Shown one piece after another: positions 1 through 11,947 of a stretch of 64,000 nucleotides of DNA. The notes under the pieces are model-generated. The model saw only the letters and a program-made list of their open reading frames with translations, was not told the DNA's origin and ran no database searches. The stretch is from NCBI RefSeq assembly GCF_010093595.1, contig NW_022985438.1:2154377-2218376 (forward strand). The letters run 5' to 3'. Positions within the stretch are counted from its first letter, which is position 1. Each line of letters begins with the position of its first letter. The position numbers and the translations under genes are program-made. The stretch comes from Mytilinidion resinicola. Its lineage: Eukaryota > Ascomycota > Dothideomycetes > Mytilinidiales > Mytilinidiaceae.

Positions 1-1030
1 AAGCGATGAAAGACTAAGGTATTGGTGTACATAATTGTACAGACTCTGTGTGTATACGCTCTGTTTCTTGTCTATAGCTCAGAGATACCCGAATGGAAGA
101 CTTGATTTTTACTGCACCCCCCTCAACCTCCCCTGCGTCCTTCTATTCCCCTTAATTCCAATGTCCCCCCCCCGGCCCCCTTCTTTCTGCGTCTGCCAGA
201 AAATCCTTCACGCAGCATAATCTATCAATCCTTGCACAGGATGCGTTCTTTGCAAGCCCACGCTTTCCGGAGACCTGTGTTCTCTACCCACCAAATTTTT
301 CGGTCTTTTTAAGCACGTCCTCGCCTAAAACCGTGGTGCAAGAAGAGGGAAAAGCAACTACATGCTTTAGGCACGCTGGTGTGGTCATGCTTGCGGTATA
401 AATGTTATATCTTCGACCGAAAGCGTAGCTGGCAAGAGACTAAAGAGGGTGAGGGGGGTGAAGTCCACGCTTTTGGTCTGAATGGTCCATCTTAGACCGG
501 AAGCATATCTGATATAAACACGCGTTGTAGGATAGCTTTGAGAGATCGATGTCCCGTAAATGTGCACGTTGCTTCAAAGTATTAGAAATAGCGCGAGCGC
601 TGGGCATAGTGGCTGGGTCTCTGGTCATGAGTTTATCGCAATCTCGCAACAGCATTGGTGAAAGTTGTAGTTAGGGCTCCCTTTGTTGTTGGATTTGGGA
701 GTAATGGGAGAAATATTGGTAAAATTATAAAAGAGGCAGAATTGCGTAGAGAGGTTGGACGATACTTCAACTGATACACTATACACCAAAAGCGCGCCCC
801 ACATCAATATGGTTAGAAGACCAATGGCGTAGCTAGTAGTGTAAGTACTTGCAACATGACCGCCGAAACAGGCCTTCCAGGAAGTGGTCAGCGCTGGATC
901 AAACGCATTGTATTCCTTAAATTAGCATCGCTGCTGGATCCAACGACCCACCCCACTATGCTGTCGCTCTAATCATACCCCATCATGTTCAACCCGTCTA
1001 CACACAAACAGTACAGCATCACGACTTCGC
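1..1030. other. intergenic, no gene recognised
   Basis: No open frame here has recognisable protein character or splice-supported continuation. The stretch lies downstream of the minus-strand DDB1-like gene and probably contains its 3' UTR. C-rich runs occur near 115-180. I see no RNA gene or repeat. Confidence 0.5.
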
Positions 1031-4000
1031 CTAATGCAACCTCCTCAGCGATTCAACCATCGCTCGAACCTCCTCTACGTCCCCTAGCCCCTCGACCACC
1101 TTCTCCTGAACCTCCGGGCTACAGTCCAAGAACCGCTCAATAAGCTCGCCATCTACGAATCGCTCCGGCTCGCTCGACTCGCGGACATGGTTCTTGAACG
1201 CGCGATAGGAGTTGAACTCGACGTCGCCGGGGCTCTGGATCAGCTCGGCGAGGTTGGACTGCAGGCTAATGAGGAGGTTCTGGTATTGGTTGTTGATGAG
1301 CGCGAAGAGGTAGATGGAGCCTTCGACCTGTGGGCATACATTATTAGCAATGCTCCATCTCACGTGACATTTCAAGGGAGAGGGAGAGTGGAGGGGGTGT
1401 GTCGAAGGAACTTACAGTTGCGACAAAAGCCCTGGGAATTACAAACGCATTTGGACTCGTTGCGACGTTGATGCGGCGGATCCTGTTCACCAGCTCCCCA
1501 AGTAGCATCTCGCTAGTAACCTGCAGCCTGCGCTTGTCATCAAGAGTAACAGCGTTTGTGTCCCGCTTCAGCACCATGAGGTTGCCCTCTGCGTCGCTCT
1601 CGAGATACGTGTTCTCGTCGACTTCGGCGACGGCCGTTCCCCAGGTGGTCTGGAAGTGGCGGGCGATTTCCGTCAAGGTGTCGGGGAGACCTGCTTCGCC
1701 ACGTTTGTATTCGACTACGGAAACGCTCTTCATGAGGTCTGCAATGACGATTGCGTTGCCGGTGACGGTGATGTCGATCGGAGCGGTTGCAGTGCGGTAG
1801 CTGGCAACTTTGTTGAAAAAGGGTTTGCTCGGAGTCGTGTACTCGAAGGCGTAGATAACGACCTGTAAGCCAAATCAGTCAGAAAGCATAAGACTTGGCT
1901 TTTATAGATACTTACAGTCTTGATGAGCGCCGCGACAATCTTGCCTTGAATCATAGCTAGACACCTGCATCCACCCCTGAGGGACAGCTCCCCGACTTCT
2001 TTGAGTTTGATATCCGCTGTTACTTCCAAGACGATTATTCGGCCGCGCTGGGAAGTGTCTTGCTCATCATCAAGATACGCGGTCCCTATGACAAATCTTT
2101 CAACGAGACCTCCGCTTCCATCGTCTAACTCACACCTCATAATGCTCTCTACCAGTTCGTCTTCGTTGAGGGGATACGTATCAAGCTCTTTGAAAAGTAC
2201 TTCGTCAGCGAGCTTGAAATGGCTCTGCATTATCTCGACTCCGTTCTTCAGTATTCGCTTGATAGTTCCCAAGCCGAACGCTTTCAAAGCTGGCGAGTAG
2301 GCTATCCGCCGGACGGTCTCGTTAACGTGTAGTGTTTGGACGTGTGTGGTTCGCTCTGCATCGACTACTGCGATCCTAAGATCTTCCGAGGTTGCGATTG
2401 CAATTGCACCAGGATAGGCTTCCGAGTCGAATGAACAGACAGAAATAGCCTTTTCAGCAGTGACCGCTGAGTATACCAGTCGGTTCTCAGACCCATATAT
2501 CAAGCTAGGCTGCTCACATGTAGCGAAGATGTTGAATGTACCATCTCCTCGTGGTAAGGCCCGAAAGTTTGCCTCCTGCGTTCCTAGAACGATAGTCTTT
2601 TTCCCTGACAGCTCATAGGTGTTCGGGTTCATCGAGTACGTGACGACATTTCCGTCAGCCATTGCAATGAACAAAATTGGTGGCTGATCTTGAAAGATGG
2701 TCGTGAGAATCATGGACCGTGGGACTGAGTTTTCCGCCACAGTGACTGTATGAATAGGTTCGAGGGTAACTAGATCGACGATGGAAACTCTTGCCTGTTG
2801 CCAGAACCCAAGGAATGCTATTGGCTTCTGAGTTATGGTTGGAAGGGCGATACACGACACCTGAGTGTCGGCTCCGAACTTCACTGAAACAGTCTCTCCT
2901 GCTGCAGGCCTGATGCCATTGGTGACATCTAGCACAAAGAGCAGTACGCCTCCAGAAGAAAGTAAAACGCTCTTGTCGTTTGCAGAGGCAGCAGTAATGG
3001 GATGACCGTTGGGAGGGGACCATTCGGCGATGATCATACCGCCTTCCAGATCCGAAACTTGGACATGTGATCCAGTTACTTGTAGAATCCGATCCTGGGG
3101 TAAGTTGCAGGCTAAAAGCGTGTTTTCAGACAGAGCCAGGCTTCTGAAATTGTCCACTTCTTCTACTTCTCCATTTGAGTCGAAGGAGAATGCCCTCGAC
3201 TCGTCTACGAATGTGACTAGAAGTGTATCCACGGATTCGGCGGTTGAGGAAGACTTCAGACTGAAGATATTCAATATGTTCTTCATTTCGCCCAGCAGGC
3301 CCAGGTCTTCAAGGCCCACCCCGCTTCTCACGCTGCGAAGGCTTCCGTCTTGATAAGCACCGCTACCAGTCACGATCCGTGCTTGTCCGGAAGAGTATTC
3401 GTTGGCTTGGCCTTCGCCTGACCTGTTCCCCATGTCCATGACTGTAAAGTCTAGGATTGGTGCAATGTTCGCAAATGTTTGAATGACTTCTAGAGACTTC
3501 TCGGAGATCCTGATTACCTGGGAGTCGCCTTGGTGAGCGCCAACGAAAATCTGTCCTCCGTCCAAATATACCAGGACTGAGGCCCGCGTGGTTTTGCCAA
3601 TAACGTCCATTTTCCAGTCCGCAACGTTTTTGTTCTCGTCCACGACCAGCATTAGCAGGTACAGTTTGCCATAGTCATCTGCTAGGACGAATCTCTGATT
3701 ATCAATACGCTCCCAGGCTACGAATATGGTGGCGTCATCTAGGGGTTTGGTGTGTATTTCGTTCAACGTCTCGTCGTAATAAGAAATGGAAGTTTCTCCC
3801 AATATCAAAAGACCAACTAGCACCTGTTAGCGATCCAATTTTTTTCTTCCCAAATTTCAGTTCTAACTTACATGTGGGTCCCGATATTGGAATAATGTGG
3901 CTCGCTCCAAGTTCCAGCTCTCCCTGTAGTTCCTGAATTTCGTCAAGCTTGACCATGTCCCCAGTGCCGGGTGCATTCGCAAATTCAAGCTCCCGAAGCT

Positions 4001-4659
4001 TCACTTTTACTCTGGACATTGAGTCTTCGTATAAAAGGGCGAGTTTCGGCTTGTCATCTCGTGGTGATCTAGGGTGGAGGAAGGCTGACGAACGAACGAA
4101 CAGCTCCTCTATTCGTGTTGGAAGCGGCTCTCCCATGTTTGCAATCTCCGCGTCCTTCTTTTTCTTGCCTCTTTGAACCAACGGCACTACATTGATGATT
4201 CCTTCATACACCTCTATTATTATGAACCGCCCGGTGGGGTCGATGTGGCATCGGTTTCCTGTCTGGGCTTCTCTTGCGGCATTGTCTGCTACGCTCACGT
4301 ATTTCCTCTCGGTTTGGAGTTGTTTCGTTGTAGGATCCCATGATAACGTAAAGTACATCTGTCTGTCTGTGCCAACGAAGAGATGGTCCGTTATTGAGGT
4401 TGCTTGTCGAAGCTTTTGAAGCATGGTGACTTTGCCATAGATGGCTTTCGAATGCTGGAGGACCAGCCCATCGGGGCTTTGGGAATAGAACTCGAGGCAG
4501 TTGGCTTTCCTGTAAAATAGATGATTAGAATGGTGAAAGCTCTGGGGGTTGGAAGACTGCCTACGCGACGACCAGACATTCTTCCGCTGCGCTCAAGAAA
4601 TTCAACTTGAGCGCATGGCGGATACTACTCGGGCGGTGGATGGGAGCTAGATATGCCAT
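1031..4659 (-). CDS. DDB1-like UV-damaged DNA-binding protein 1
   Basis: Large WD40-propeller protein of the DDB1/CPSF-A family, known as the adaptor of CUL4 ubiquitin ligases acting in nuclear DNA repair and, in Neurospora (DIM-8), in heterochromatin formation. Five exons fit in phase: 4565-4659, 3872-4509, 1916-3816, 1416-1862 and 1031-1327, giving about 1125 aa, close to the 1140 aa of human DDB1. The N-terminus MAYLAPIHRPSSIRHALK, the segment GPTFGLLILGETSISYYDE (DDB1 blade with its ILGxxSISYY pattern) and the C-terminal FVDGELIERFLDCS motif of the CPSF-A domain are all present. For exon 3 I chose the acceptor CTAG at 3817 over the earlier CAG at 3824, because only the former keeps the DDB1 reading frame. 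All four introns are 52-88 nt. No disabling change is seen. Confidence 0.93.
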
Positions 4660-5762
4660 GGTGAAGTCGATGGCCTGCTGCAGCTCGGAGAGGTGTTAAC
4701 AGCTTGGATGAGCAATCATAGTCGCTGAGGTCGTTCGGAGGTATTCACGTCATTAACGCCGTTGCGAGGCTTTGGGCTTCACGCGAGCTCGACGTGACAA
4801 CCAGGGCGAGGTATACAAATCGCAGCCAGCAAGAAGAGCGAAACAACAAGAAGTGGAAATCCTGTGTATCTAGGATTTGCGGACGGATACAGAAACCTGA
4901 ATTTATAATATTAATTACAAAGGTATCGTCCATGGTCAAAGTAAACGCGGGGCGAGGTGTCAGTTAAAGTACGTGTCGCGCTATGCCTGTTGCGGGAACT
5001 CGAATGCCAGCCCTGGAGTTGATCGAAAAGCTCAGCTCGGATGGATCCAAGCATAACAGGTAGTACGATATCCCAATGTGCATCCAAGCAATTTCCTTTC
5101 TAGTTTAGGGAACTGAGCTGCCCATGCTCTAGCCTGAGCTGTGGGTGTGCTGGGGTGAGCGCATCCTGAGCCGAGACTGAGCAACTCGTTCCACTGTCGG
5201 CTCTGCGTAAAGGAAGGCGGCGAGGAGCAGCACAAGGAGATTTATATAGAGTTGATAGAAGAGTCTACACAGCGTTGCAATAGTAGCCTGTTTAGAGCCA
5301 CTTTAGACAACAGATAATTGGGCTCCGCACGTGGGCACACCTTAGCTATACACGCTACACATGACTTTCAGCGCTGCAAGAACCTCTCAGAGGCCTAATT
5401 CGGGGTCATGTAGACATGTCGAAAAGGCATGTAAACGGAAGGGTGGTGTTGTAGGCACGTAGAAGTTCATTCACTCAGATCACGTGCTGTTTGCTTCTTG
5501 TCATTTCCATGTATTTAGGTCGCTCGTTGAGTTTCTCTAGCACCTCATGGAGTTCAAAACAACATCACCACCGTGATCTTGTATCACCCGTGACGATACT
5601 AAGGTTCCGGCGCCTTGCAAGCGCGCTAGAGCTCGTGTTCCTACTGAACGAGCTCGGCGGTGGGGCTGCCGCACGGAGGGGATCGGGGAGTGCGTTGAAC
5701 TTCCACATGAAGATCGCCTACTAAGATGGAATGAATACGATGTGAAGTGCAAATCTGGGCTC
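4660..5762. other. intergenic, promoter side of the DDB1-like gene
   Basis: 1.1 kb between the DDB1-like start codon and the left terminus of the piggyBac element. Short open frames exist on both strands, but none has recognisable motifs or convincing splice sites. I see no repeat or RNA gene. Confidence 0.45.
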
Positions 5763-5779
5763 TATCCCTTAACCCGTTG
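5763..5779 (+). repeat. left terminal inverted repeat of the piggyBac element
   Basis: TATCCCTTAACCCGTTG, paired with 8012-8028 on the opposite strand (16/17). Contains the TTAA target at 5769-5772. Weaker similarity continues about 9 bp inward. Confidence 0.7.
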
Positions 5780-5898
5780 ATGTGCAACGCCAAGGCGGCC
5801 CGTGCAGGAACACCGTACTGAGGTATGCGCAGAGGCACAAGCGTAGATAGTAAACAGCTGTAAACACGCCAATAATCAACCCAAATTGATCCTTCAAA

Positions 5899-7881
5899 AT
5901 GCCTCGAACCTCCAATGACATCGACTATGTGAAATGGAAGGATCCTCGTTCAAAAACGTCAAAAAAGCCACCACCAAAGCCCTGGCCGCTGCCTCAATTC
6001 ACCCCCCTCCGCATCGACGACTATTTCGACCCGGGCGAAGCAGCTGTGCCCTCCAGTCTTGATCGGCATAATCCTATAGCTATTTTCAAGCTATTCTTCA
6101 CCGACGAAATGATAGATAAGATGGTGGAGTGGACAAACGAGTATGCAGAGGCGCACCCACCCGAGCTCACGCCAAAGGGCCGGCCCAGACAGTGGAAACC
6201 TACAAGGAGGCACGAGCTCTACGCCTATTTTGGAGTCGTGATACATATGGGAGTGACCGTGGAGCCCTCTGTTGAGGACTATTGGGGTCTAGTAGACCGT
6301 GGAGCTCGCCATAAGGTGGCGAGCTATATATCAAAGGACCGGTTTGAGCAGCTTGAGCGCTATATTCGATGCTCGCCCGTGCCTAAGGATGGCTTCCAGT
6401 CGACTTTTGACCGCGTAGATGAGCTCTCAGAGCACCTGCGAGCACTCTGCCGCACATACTGGAGCCCCGGGCCTCACCTAGCTATCGATGAGACGATTCA
6501 ACGCTTTATGGGCAGGGCCAGCGAGATTGTCAATATACCAATAAAGCCGACGCCAGAGGGCTTTAAGATATGGGTCCTAGCTAACCAGGGCTACGTTCTT
6601 GATTGGCTATGGCATGCGAAGGGCAACCAGAAGGGGCCCGTAGACCTTGACACGAGCTTCCTTAATGAGGGCTTTACAAAGACACAAGCTGTCGTCCTGG
6701 ACCTGCTAACACAGCGCAATCCTGTGACCAACGCTGTCCTATACCCGCCTGGAAAGCACGTCGTTTGGCTGGATAATCTCTTTACCAGCGTGAAGCTATT
6801 CGAACGGCTCCGTGAGCTTGGAATTGGGGCTGCCGGAACAGCTCGAACAACCAAGACAAGACGGGAGGAAATGGGCGAGGAGGAACACAATATTGAGGTA
6901 GTTGAGGGGCCCATAAGCAGTATACAATTACAGACAAAGGCTAAGAAGAAGGTGGCTGCGGAGAGCGTCTCAGCACATCTTGTAGACCTTAAGTTAAGCC
7001 ATGATAGCCAAATTCCGTGGGGTACGCTATATGCAGAGTTATCAGAGAGTCATGAGGTGATGGAGTTCGCCTGGAAGGACGTCACCATGGTGTTATTCCT
7101 GTCTACAGTCCATGATGGTGGGTGTCGCGTCCTCAACACTATGCCGCAGAGCCGCTGACGTTATATATCGCCAGGTCAAAACTACGTTGCGAAGCTTCGA
7201 CGACGGCCGGCTATAACTGCCAAGGGCTATAAACAGACCGTCCAGGTGTTTGGCGACAAGCGCAGGGCTATGCTAGATATTCCGGAGTTTATCGAGGAGT
7301 ATAATCTATGGATGTGCGGCGTCGACATTGCGGACCAGCTACGCAGCTATTACAATACAAATCGTGTCCATAGAAAGACGTGGAAGCCATTATTCTCTTT
7401 TCTATTGGATACAGTAGTGGGCAACAACTATATGCTCTCTTCGTATAAGCAGCCGCCCGGCGAGCGAGCTCTCCGACGAGATTCTCACCTACAATTCTGT
7501 CGAGACCTCCGAGACGCCCTCCTCCATGCCTCTATTCGCCCACGCCAGCCAAAGACCTCACAAAAAAGAAAGACAATGATGGAGGTGACGTGGCTGCCGG
7601 TCAAGGAGCATCAGCACGTCAAACTATGGAGGAAACAGGCCTTCTGCTCGGCATGCGCACGTGCTCGGCGCACAACCTCAACACCACACCGGGCAGCTCG
7701 TAAGCCGCTTGCAGACCTCTCAGAAAACACTACAAGGAAGGCACGGAGTGATAGTAACGGCTGGAAGCGGCCGTATAGGACGCCTAGGACTTTATATGGG
7801 TGTTCTGTGTGCAGGATTCCTCTCTGCACTCGGAAGGAGTGCTGGGCCGAGCATCTCGCAATCCTCAACTCCAAGGACTAG
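5899..7881 (+). CDS. piggyBac transposase (DDE_Tnp_1_7), one intron
   Basis: Cut-and-paste transposase acting on the flanking inverted repeats. An uninterrupted reading stops at 7158, but removing a 57-bp intron (7118-7174; GTGGGT donor, GCTGACG branch point, CCAG acceptor) joins exons 5899-7117 and 7175-7881 in phase into one 641-aa protein. The catalytic residues typical of piggyBac are present: D197 in LAIDET, D292 in VVWLDNLF, and D457/D460 in GVDIADQ. The C-terminal 90 residues are cysteine-rich (FCSACARA ... YGCSVCRIPLC), consistent with the zinc-binding cysteine-rich domain that recognises the transposon ends. The start lies about 120 bp inside the left repeat. No premature stop is left after splicing, so the gene may be functional or only recently inactivated. 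Confidence 0.9.
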
Positions 7882-8011
7882 GCGTGTAGATAGCTATATA
7901 CATAGAAATCACGAATTCGAATAGCCTCATGCGCACGGCAGTTCTCATCACGGAGGGCTAAGAGCTGGCTTCTGATTGGTTAAATCCTTATCGATAACGT
8001 AGGACGCAAAC

Positions 8012-8028
8012 CAACGGGTAAAGGGATA
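8012..8028 (-). repeat. right terminal inverted repeat of the piggyBac element
   Basis: CAACGGGTAAAGGGATA, the inverted partner of 5763-5779 with one mismatch. The mismatch falls inside the TTAA target tetranucleotide, here TAAA. Confidence 0.68.
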
Positions 8029-8188
8029 AAGAAATAAAACATATCGACGCTATCAATTCAAAACATGCAAAGAAACTCCCTTCGTTATAGAACAACCTCC
8101 TTCGACCATCTAAAAGCCAGCTAAACAAAGCAGTCGAGGGAACTCTCCTTAGAAAACACCTTCATCTGACACTCTATCCCGTCACATT

Positions 8189-9153
8189 TCAAAAAGGTGG
8201 TGGCGGTGGTGCCATTCCAGACCCCCCAGCAGGAGGAGGTGCAGATCCTGCCGACCCGGCCGACCTTGCCGACCCGGCCGACTGAATTACGCCGCCCTCT
8301 TTCTTGATCATAGCTAATATGCCCCCTGCGAACAGCACCGATATTGAGAAGGTGGCCCACTGGAGGCCGATTAACGTCTTCCCAGCAGTAATATGGATCG
8401 TTGACACGGACTCATTTTCGGTGACGAAGTCCATCGCGCTTGTGACCTGGTTGACCGATATCGCTGATGCCAAAGCAAACCCTGCCGACATCCATACAAA
8501 TCCAAGCATAATGGTTCGCGTCCTCTGTCTCTTCTTTTCCACGGCTAATTGGTCTTTGGGTGATGATTTTAGACTTAGTTTAAGGACCACGAGAGCGACT
8601 ACACCAAGGAGGAACATGACGCCGGCCGCCGCCAGGAGGTAAAGAATGATCTTAGATTGGATTGTAACAGCAACACCAACGTGACTAATTCGGCAGCCAC
8701 GGCAGATTTAATCTCTCTCGGCCTATAGAGTCGGCTGTTTTGCCGGAGCTAGAAAGGCAGTAGAGTGCTTTACTCGGGACGGAGGCGCAGAGACCTGTTC
8801 GGAAATCAGTGTCTGTAATTGTACGGGAGAGCAAGTTACCAAAGTAATTCACACGTATCTCTGAAATTAAAGAGGTCTCGTTTCGCTCTTGTAGCTTCAC
8901 TGCAAAGATATTCGGGATTCCGGCTGAATTAGATACGCAGCCACTAAGACACAACGCTTTATATGAGTTAGCAGATACGTGAGATCATATAAAATCTAGG
9001 GATAATACAATATAAGGTGATGATTGGTAGGGCCAGGAAATACACAAGGAAGCGGTAATTGGCATTTTCTATCAAATAAGTTTAGTACACAGCCAGTGCG
9101 AGTAGATGAATAAGTCTATCACACTTACGCAAGCGTCTCGGGGAGGTTGACAT
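8189..9153 (-). pseudogene. Fig1-like four-TM membrane protein gene, two frameshifts
   Basis: Exons 9129-9153, 9009-9068, 8840-8956 and 8794 downward join in phase. Introns show clean GTAAGT donors and TACTAAAC or GCTAACTC branch points. They encode MSTSPRRL, a first membrane helix, then GCVSNSAGIPNIFAVKL and EIRVNYFGLCAS. That order matches the first extracellular loop of the fungal Fig1 (calcium regulator and membrane fusion) family. The last three helices, a KRQR cytoplasmic linker and a Pro/Gly-rich tail ending PPPPPF are encoded down to 8189, but in other frames. The frame changes coincide with a GAGAGA run at 8713-8719 (apparent +2) and a tandem GATTG duplication at 8655-8664 (apparent +5). 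Undoing both would restore one continuous four-TM protein. I see no intron that explains the shifts, so I call it a pseudogene; sequencing error is the alternative. Confidence 0.65.
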
Positions 9154-11947
9154 TCTCCAGAGCGTGTTTTCGAGAATAAGAATAGTATTCAAATGAATCT
9201 AGTCGCTGCGCGTTTGATAGTTGCAAAACGTTGGTGGGAATGGCGTGTCTTGTCTGTTGGTGCTTCGGTAGTCTGATGTCTTTCCTCTGGACATAAAGCG
9301 TCGTACTTATATACAAAGGTAGCTGCGCCGTTCCAGTTCAGAGCTATGGCGAGCATCCGGGTTCATCAGTCTCGATTCGAGTCGCGCTACCGCATCTAAG
9401 CGCGCCCTTGCCCCGAAACGCCTCAGAGCTTCACTCGTTCATCGCCCCGTTTCCACCACCAGCAGTCGCGTGCCACCTCAAGTCTTTGAGTAGGCATAGC
9501 AAGTCCACCGCAAGAGATAGTGCCATCTGAATTTAAAGAATGAATGAGAGTACACTAGTAACGCACACGTTTTCGCTCGATTCTCTGGTGCTGGCAGAAT
9601 GGTAGCATCATTGACATTGAGCATCTCACCCTCGTAACGCGGAGGACAGTCGCGCCATCCGCCGCAGGAGGAGAAAATTATGAAATTCATCGGCTGTGGC
9701 AGATAGAAAATCTGGCTTCATCATTGGTCTACTGATGCGTTTTACTAGTCCAACACTCCAGCCTTGTTTCAAACATTTCCTCAGCCTAGAATAGTTGAGC
9801 GGCTACTTGAAACTAGAGCTACGCCGCAGCCGCGATGCCCGCACGTGGACCTTGACACCAATAGTTACGCGCTGAATAGCCTAGAAACTTCGGAGTATGT
9901 CGCAGAGCGCGCGCGCTTCGTCAGGGGCGTCTGAAAGTAAGGTCAGCTACTCTCCACGTTTGAGGCGAGTGAGGCAGCTATCAACCCTGCCGGTGAAGGC
10001 GTCTCATCCTAGAACTACTCACACAGGCAAAAGCGCTAATATGCAACCGTTCATGCAACCGTTCATGCAACCTTCTAGGCTGTGTTAGTAATGTGGGAGA
10101 ACCTGGGCGGCTACTCGGGCTGCGACGACCAGTTCTCTGAAAGCTTTGATGGACGCTGCTGAGTCAGCGCGAGGCGTGTTGGAGTCGTCCGGTGCACGAA
10201 CCTGCCAACCAACGCCGCACAACACCTCCAGTCGCACCCTTCCAAACGCACCCTCTTGCAGCTGTCTGTGTCTTTCCGGGACTGTCTATGGTCAACAGTC
10301 CCTAAGCTTATCGTCCTTACTATCATCTTCCGCCTTACTGACAACCATCTTTCAGCCCATTATGGTCGTGGCCGCCCTCGTGCCCCAACGTCTGCTGATT
10401 TACTCTGTATACCAGTTGCTGCTGGTGCCCGTCCTGCAGTCTCTGCCGCTCATCTTCCTGTGAGCGCGTTGCGGAGCTTTGCATCAATCCCACCCCAGCG
10501 TCCTGGTGTGCGTCGCGCCCATCGGTGCCGGTCGTGCTGCTCGTCTCTTGGACACGTGGGATCCATTGGTCGCGGACTCTGTCGAAGTACAATAGACTAT
10601 TGTCAGACAACAAGGGCTCGCTCGCATTTGTTGTTATTATTGCGGGGCTTTCTGCGTTCATAGTTGTGTTTCCCATTTGCGACAGATATCCGCGGATAAA
10701 CTAAAGCTTTAAAATGAGAAGCGGGCAAATTTGTGAATATGATAGATGGCTTGACGAAGTTCCGGAAATCACAATGGATGTACGCCTCTTTGATATGTGG
10801 TAGGCCTTAGCGGGGAAACTTGAAAGTTTCAACAATGCGGGAGCTGCGGCGGTAAATGTCTGCGCGCCGTCAACGTCCGGGAATTTGCTTTCATACAACC
10901 TCATTCTCAAAATGCTTCATCCTCTTTCATTCCATAGTCGACTCAATTGCTATCGGCCATCAAAAGCGCTAGTGTTTCATGACCAGCTGACCTACCCAGA
11001 GGGCATTTTTCTAGTTTCCAGTTCTCTGCCATTCGCTAACCCTGAGCATGATGAATGATCGGGTATCCACGACATGGCGTTCGTGCGTGGATCTACCTAC
11101 TCAATGCCTTGTCTCGCAGATATCCAGAAGACCCCAGCAATTTCCAGTAGATCCTGGCGTACTCGGAGTGTTCCCACATATTTGGGACGAGACGAAGACT
11201 ATACCTTTCCACTCCCTCGTGGACCTGTTCATCGTGGGAGAGCTGAGTGACAGGGACGACATGGTGACCGATGTTTGGTCACCAAGCTGTAACGATTGCT
11301 TTCCAGTTTGTGCCTCGTCGGATACCTGCCTGCCGTGCAATAGGAATATATCATTCGTGTCAAGCTCTGTCGACCGCCACCGATTTGGACGCTGTCACTG
11401 TTTCAACCATCGGTTTTTCGAGACTTCCCCGAGACCAAATGTAGATGCCCAAAGAACGACATACCTGAAGGTTGGAAAGATGTCATCACAGACCTGAAGA
11501 CCCGGCTACACGTCGCGCATCCAACTCGAACCGTGTTTCTCATGATTTCTATATGACTGAATATTATCTGGCTTGTATGGGATCCCACGAATAACATTCA
11601 CTCCTTACATTTATTCGATCGTCTCGCAAATAGCTCCGAGACGGCCTGGACTCTCGATCCGCGATACAAGCCCGTCGCCGAAGCCTGGTGGTTCAATGCG
11701 GATACCGGCGAAATCTCCTTGCTCACGCTGCTCAAAAATCACATAGGCGAGCGGTGGAAGTGCTTTTTGGAATAGGAAAAACCTAGGACCCCTGTTCTTG
11801 GTTCCAAACGCTGTGCTTTACAGAACTATGCTGACGTTCATTTTATATATACCCACTCAACTAAAGAAATGATGAATCAATTTACGAAACCTAATTCCCA
11901 TCTCTTAATGCGCCTTCAAAACTCAGATTCCCATGGGGCTTAGCTCC
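9154..11947. other. gene-poor stretch with a possible coding relic
   Basis: No gene with recognisable domains. A 12-bp unit ATGCAACCGTTC is repeated nearly three times at 10041-10076. Open frames at 10256-10663 (+) and 10335-10676 (-) overlap each other and neither is convincing. From about 11048 to 11775 on the plus strand, protein-like segments appear in shifting frames, including DPRYKPVAEAWWFNADTGE near 11660-11720 and a terminal stop at about 11775. This looks like a decayed gene, but I cannot assign a family. Confidence 0.35.

Larger units (their letters stand above)
5763..8028 (+). mobile_element. piggyBac-family DNA transposon, apparently near-complete
   Basis: The element is bounded by an imperfect terminal inverted repeat: 5763-5779 reads TATCCCTTAACCCGTTG, and the reverse complement of 8012-8028 matches it at 16 of 17 positions. 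The left end contains a TTAA (5769-5772), the known target of piggyBac elements. The equivalent right-hand tetranucleotide is TAAA (8019-8022), one base away, as expected if one target duplication copy mutated. Cleavage inside this repeat would make the mobile unit start at CCCGTTG. It holds one transposase gene with all four catalytic aspartates. Total span is about 2.27 kb, normal for a compact piggyBac element. The outer TATCCC shared by both sides is unexplained and could be chance or part of the target. Confidence 0.8.

Noticed and set aside
3816..3824. Acceptor CAG at 3824 for exon 3 of the DDB1-like gene
   Set aside because: It shifts the phase; the next acceptor, CTAG ending at 3817, restores the DDB1 frame.
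9360..9420. Possible tRNA-like segment (minus-strand GACTCGAATC)
   Set aside because: A T-loop-like word is present but no matching acceptor stem, anticodon stem or D-arm could be paired around it.
10256..10676. Two overlapping frames on opposite strands (135 and 113 codons)
   Set aside because: Neither has a recognisable domain, splice site support or a clear start context; could be chance in GC-rich DNA.
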